A stretch of DNA of 7,220 nt, taken from the NCBI GenBank assembly GCA_003648225.1, contig QMOL01000146.1, positions 1-7,220 on the forward strand, in the 5' to 3' direction. This document shows positions 5,912 to 7,220 of this stretch, in pieces. Origin of the DNA: Chlamydiota bacterium (GTDB taxonomy: Bacteria; Auribacterota; UBA3054; B51-G9). Under the pieces are notes generated by a model. That model had not been told where the DNA came from. It saw only the letters and a program-made list of their open reading frames with translations, and did no database searches. The position numbers were made by a program, and so were the translations under genes. Numbering within the stretch: position 1 is the first letter of the stretch; every line of letters begins with the position of its first letter.

Positions 5912-6138
5912 ACATTAGAAGCGAGCCCTGTGCTGTTTCATCATGATTTGTCTTCTCCTCCCGTAATGCTGTGGCGGTCTATCACAATCTATTCTTTCGG
6001 GGTGAGAAAATATCTAAAACGCTCAAAAGTGTGATTGTCACCATATTTTTATAATTAAAAATTTTGTGTATAAAATTGTCAATGATTTTAAATAATATAA
6101 ATAATCCCGGAAATTTCCAGTCATCCGGGGTATTCTAA
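5912..6138. other. Non-coding spacer after the LamG gene, no assigned function
   Basis: No plus-strand gene is seen. 5918-6007 is visibly richer in G and C than the A/T-rich flanks and is not explained. On the minus strand it contains GGGAGGAG (5962-5955) and, 10 nt on, a nine-codon frame 5944-5915 reading MMKQHRARF then stop, too short to call a gene. A small hairpin GTGA-TTG-TCAC (6031-6041) precedes CATATTTTT and could be a weak terminator for LamG. CCCGGA (6106-6111) and TCCGGG (6124-6129) form an inverted repeat 12 nt apart, just upstream of the promoter, overlapping the palindrome GGAAATTTCC (6109-6118). It may be a protein site or terminator stem, but no T run follows. Confidence 0.4.
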
Positions 6139-6167
6139 TTGACTTTTAATGTGATTTATGTTATAAT
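6139..6167 (+). promoter_or_regulatory. Sigma-70-type promoter for the gspK-like gene
   Basis: The -35 box TTGACT (6139-6144) matches five of six consensus bases. The -10 box TATAAT (6162-6167) is perfect, the spacer is exactly 17 nt, and TGT before the -10 gives an extended -10 (TGnTATAAT). Transcription should start near 6174, leaving a leader of about 100 nt before ATG 6276. A promoter this strong would normally be regulated, and a palindrome sits on the predicted start site. Confidence 0.85.
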
Positions 6168-6180
6168 CGTAACGTTACGA
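6167..6180. promoter_or_regulatory. 14-bp perfect palindrome at the predicted transcription start, likely operator
   Basis: TCGTAACGTTACGA is fully self-complementary. It begins at the last base of the -10 box, and its centre (6173/6174) falls on the predicted +1. A dimeric repressor bound here would block open-complex formation, which is the usual reason for such placement. The regulator family cannot be named from the site alone, and no regulator gene is in the window. Confidence 0.6.
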
Positions 6181-6189
6181 ATATTAAAA

Positions 6190-6199
6190 CTGGCGCCAG
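6190..6199. other. 10-bp palindrome CTGGCGCCAG in the leader
   Basis: A perfect GC-rich palindrome in A/T-rich surroundings, about 16 nt downstream of the predicted transcription start and 10 bp from the end of the upstream 14-bp palindrome. It has no loop, so it makes a poor RNA hairpin and reads better as a DNA-binding site. Function is unproven. Confidence 0.4.
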
Positions 6200-6208
6200 A
6201 GCAAAACC

Positions 6209-6241
6209 CATTTATGCTTTACATAAATGATAATATTTTTT
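6209..6241 (+). promoter_or_regulatory. Leader hairpin followed by a T run, possible attenuator
   Basis: CATTTATG (6209-6216) and CATAAATG (6222-6229) form a perfect 8-bp stem with loop CTTTA. Six T residues follow at 6236-6241, after a 6-nt gap. The stem is AT-rich and the gap is longer than in a strong terminator, so it would at best terminate partially. Its place between promoter and start codon allows attenuation or mRNA stabilisation. It is not needed for translation initiation, as the ATG lies 34 nt beyond. Confidence 0.4.
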
Positions 6242-6275
6242 CGTTCAGGCAATATTTATCCCAAGAATCAAAAAT

Positions 6276-7220
6276 ATGAATATTAAAAATCAATATAACG
6301 GTATCGCTCTTGTTGCCGTGCTCGCTATACTTGTTGTTCTTGCAATTTTAGCCGCGTCATTTTCAACTTTAATGTCAATTGAACACCAATCTGCAAATAC
6401 TGCCGTTGCAAAAGTTCAGGCCGATTTATGTGCTGAAGCAGGTTTAGAACACGCTATCAGTTTGCTGCGAGACGATTATATTCAACAACCCGCCTGGGAT
6501 GACAACACGGAAATATGGCGAACATCATTTACTCCTTCAAAAAAAAATATTCAAGACGCGACTGACATCGATGAATTGAAAGATAAATTAAATGATGGTA
6601 AATGGATTTATGTTCGCGATTCTAATAACTCAATTATTGGACGTTATGCCGTAATGGTCGAAGACGAAAACAGCAAAATAAATGTAAATGCCGCTGCCGC
6701 GCTTTCAACCAAAATGCAGGATCAGGGAATCGGAACTTTTGAGACTCTTCTTTCCGACGGAAAGAATCGCGGTTTGCCTTTATCTTACAAAGCCGCGAAA
6801 AAAATAATGAAATTCAGGTACGGTGCCGACCAAAAACCCGGACAGGCGAATGTTGATGATAATCTTACCGAATCAGAATTTCAGTCGGATGAAATTGATA
6901 ATGACGGAGATGGACTGATTGATGAAAAAGACGAAGGAATAGATGAGCCCCAGGAATATAACCCTTTATCTCCTCAATGGGATGACAAAGCGTTTTCATC
7001 GATACATGAATTAACAGATTATATTTTTGGAAATAATAAAAACAATTTATTACCTTATCGCTATTTAAGAAAATATGCCACAACAAAAACACACGGACGC
7101 GATATTTACTGGGATGAACGAGACAAAGCATGGAGAAATCAGGTTAATCTTAACACTGCAACCAAAAGACAGATCCATAAAATAATCAAACGCGCGAATG
7201 AAGTTTCCCGTTTTGAATCG
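6276..7220 (+). CDS. gspK: Type II secretion minor pseudopilin, GspK-like (3' truncated by window end)
   Basis: 315 codons are visible and the frame is open to the window end. Residues 1-9 (MNIKNQYNG) are a short prepilin leader, cleaved after Gly9 by prepilin peptidase. The membrane helix IALVAVLAILVVLAILAASF spans 10-29. Position +5 of the mature protein is Ala, not the Glu of ordinary pilins, as expected for GspK, which caps the pseudopilus tip. Family-like features follow: AEAGLEHAI (53-61), YAVMVEDENSKINVNAA (124-140), SSIHELTDYIFG (241-252) and NLNTATKRQI (291-300), a match to the helix-hairpin-helix type segment of GspK. Residues 208-216 form a calcium-binding-like DNDGDGLID loop followed by DEPQEYNP. 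ATG 6276 is the first start after the in-frame stop at 6231-6233; the Shine-Dalgarno sequence is weak. It is probably the first visible gene of a secretion operon. A related minor type IV pilin (PilX-like) is a less likely alternative. Confidence 0.85.
   Translation, partial: MNIKNQYNGIALVAVLAILVVLAILAASFSTLMSIEHQSANTAVAKVQADLCAEAGLEHAISLLRDDYIQQPAWDDNTEIWRTSFTPSKKNIQDATDIDELKDKLNDGKWIYVRDSNNSIIGRYAVMVEDENSKINVNAAAALSTKMQDQGIGTFETLLSDGKNRGLPLSYKAAKKIMKFRYGADQKPGQANVDDNLTESEFQSDEIDNDGDGLIDEKDEGIDEPQEYNPLSPQWDDKAFSSIHELTDYIFGNNKNNLLPYRYLRKYATTKTHGRDIYWDERDKAWRNQVNLNTATKRQIHKIIKRANEVSRFES

Noticed and set aside
5921..5995. Possible signal recognition particle RNA, from CTCCTCCCGTAATGCTG resembling part of the 4.5S RNA loop
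   Set aside because: The conserved core with GGAAG and AGCAGCC that should follow is absent, and no long pairing closes the ends.
6076..6101. Second promoter-like pair TTGTCA and TATAAA upstream of gspK
   Set aside because: The spacer is only 14 nt, and the sequence is so A/T-rich that such boxes are expected by chance; the promoter at 6139-6167 is far better.
6865..7131. Minus-strand 88-codon frame
   Set aside because: It lies wholly inside the GspK-like gene, whose frame has clear family motifs; the antisense frame shows no domain or start signal.

Overview
The window is AT-rich and carries five plus-strand protein genes, two of them cut by the window edges. The organism is probably an uncultured or little-studied Gram-negative bacterium. 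The evidence is a type II secretion minor pseudopilin (GspK-like), a large secreted LamG protein ending in a PEP-CTERM-like sorting signal, and two polysaccharide-type GT4 glycosyltransferases. That mix suits the PVC group (Lentisphaerota/Kiritimatiellota-like) or similar lineages, but the lineage is an inference of low certainty. Only one of the four starts that lie clear of the window edges has a strong Shine-Dalgarno sequence.

Layout. 1-444: C-terminal part of an unrecognised protein ending in thirteen 12-nt (four-residue) KPEI/KPEA-type repeats, closed by a good intrinsic terminator (458-490). 503-538: four degenerate 9-nt tandem units. 545-1687: GT4 glycosyltransferase of the MtfB/WbaZ type. 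1688-1829: spacer with a weak hairpin, an ATTCGTG-type repeat cluster and a second hairpin. 1830-2987: second GT4 glycosyltransferase (WfcD-like), carrying what looks like a 60-bp palindrome-bounded element inserted in frame. 3006-3647: HAD phosphatase of the phosphoglycolate phosphatase (Gph) type. 3644-5911: 755-residue exported LamG protein, overlapping the phosphatase by 4 nt and translated from the one strong ribosome binding site. 5912-6275: long spacer holding an unassigned GC-richer stretch, an almost perfect sigma-70-type promoter, a 14-bp perfect palindrome at the predicted transcription start, and a leader with a further palindrome and a hairpin/T-run. 6276-7220: GspK-like pseudopilin, cut by the window end.

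How it may work together. The two glycosyltransferases and the phosphatase look like part of a surface-glycan locus. The LamG protein is exported by Sec and, by analogy with PEP-CTERM proteins, would be handled by an exosortase, a system known to be tied to exopolysaccharide production. The GspK gene begins a separately promoted unit, probably a type II secretion operon continuing past the window. No complete new multi-gene system is visible. The most unusual signals are the in-frame palindromic element inside the second glycosyltransferase, the operator-like palindrome at the gspK promoter, and short degenerate tandem repeats at three successive gene boundaries.
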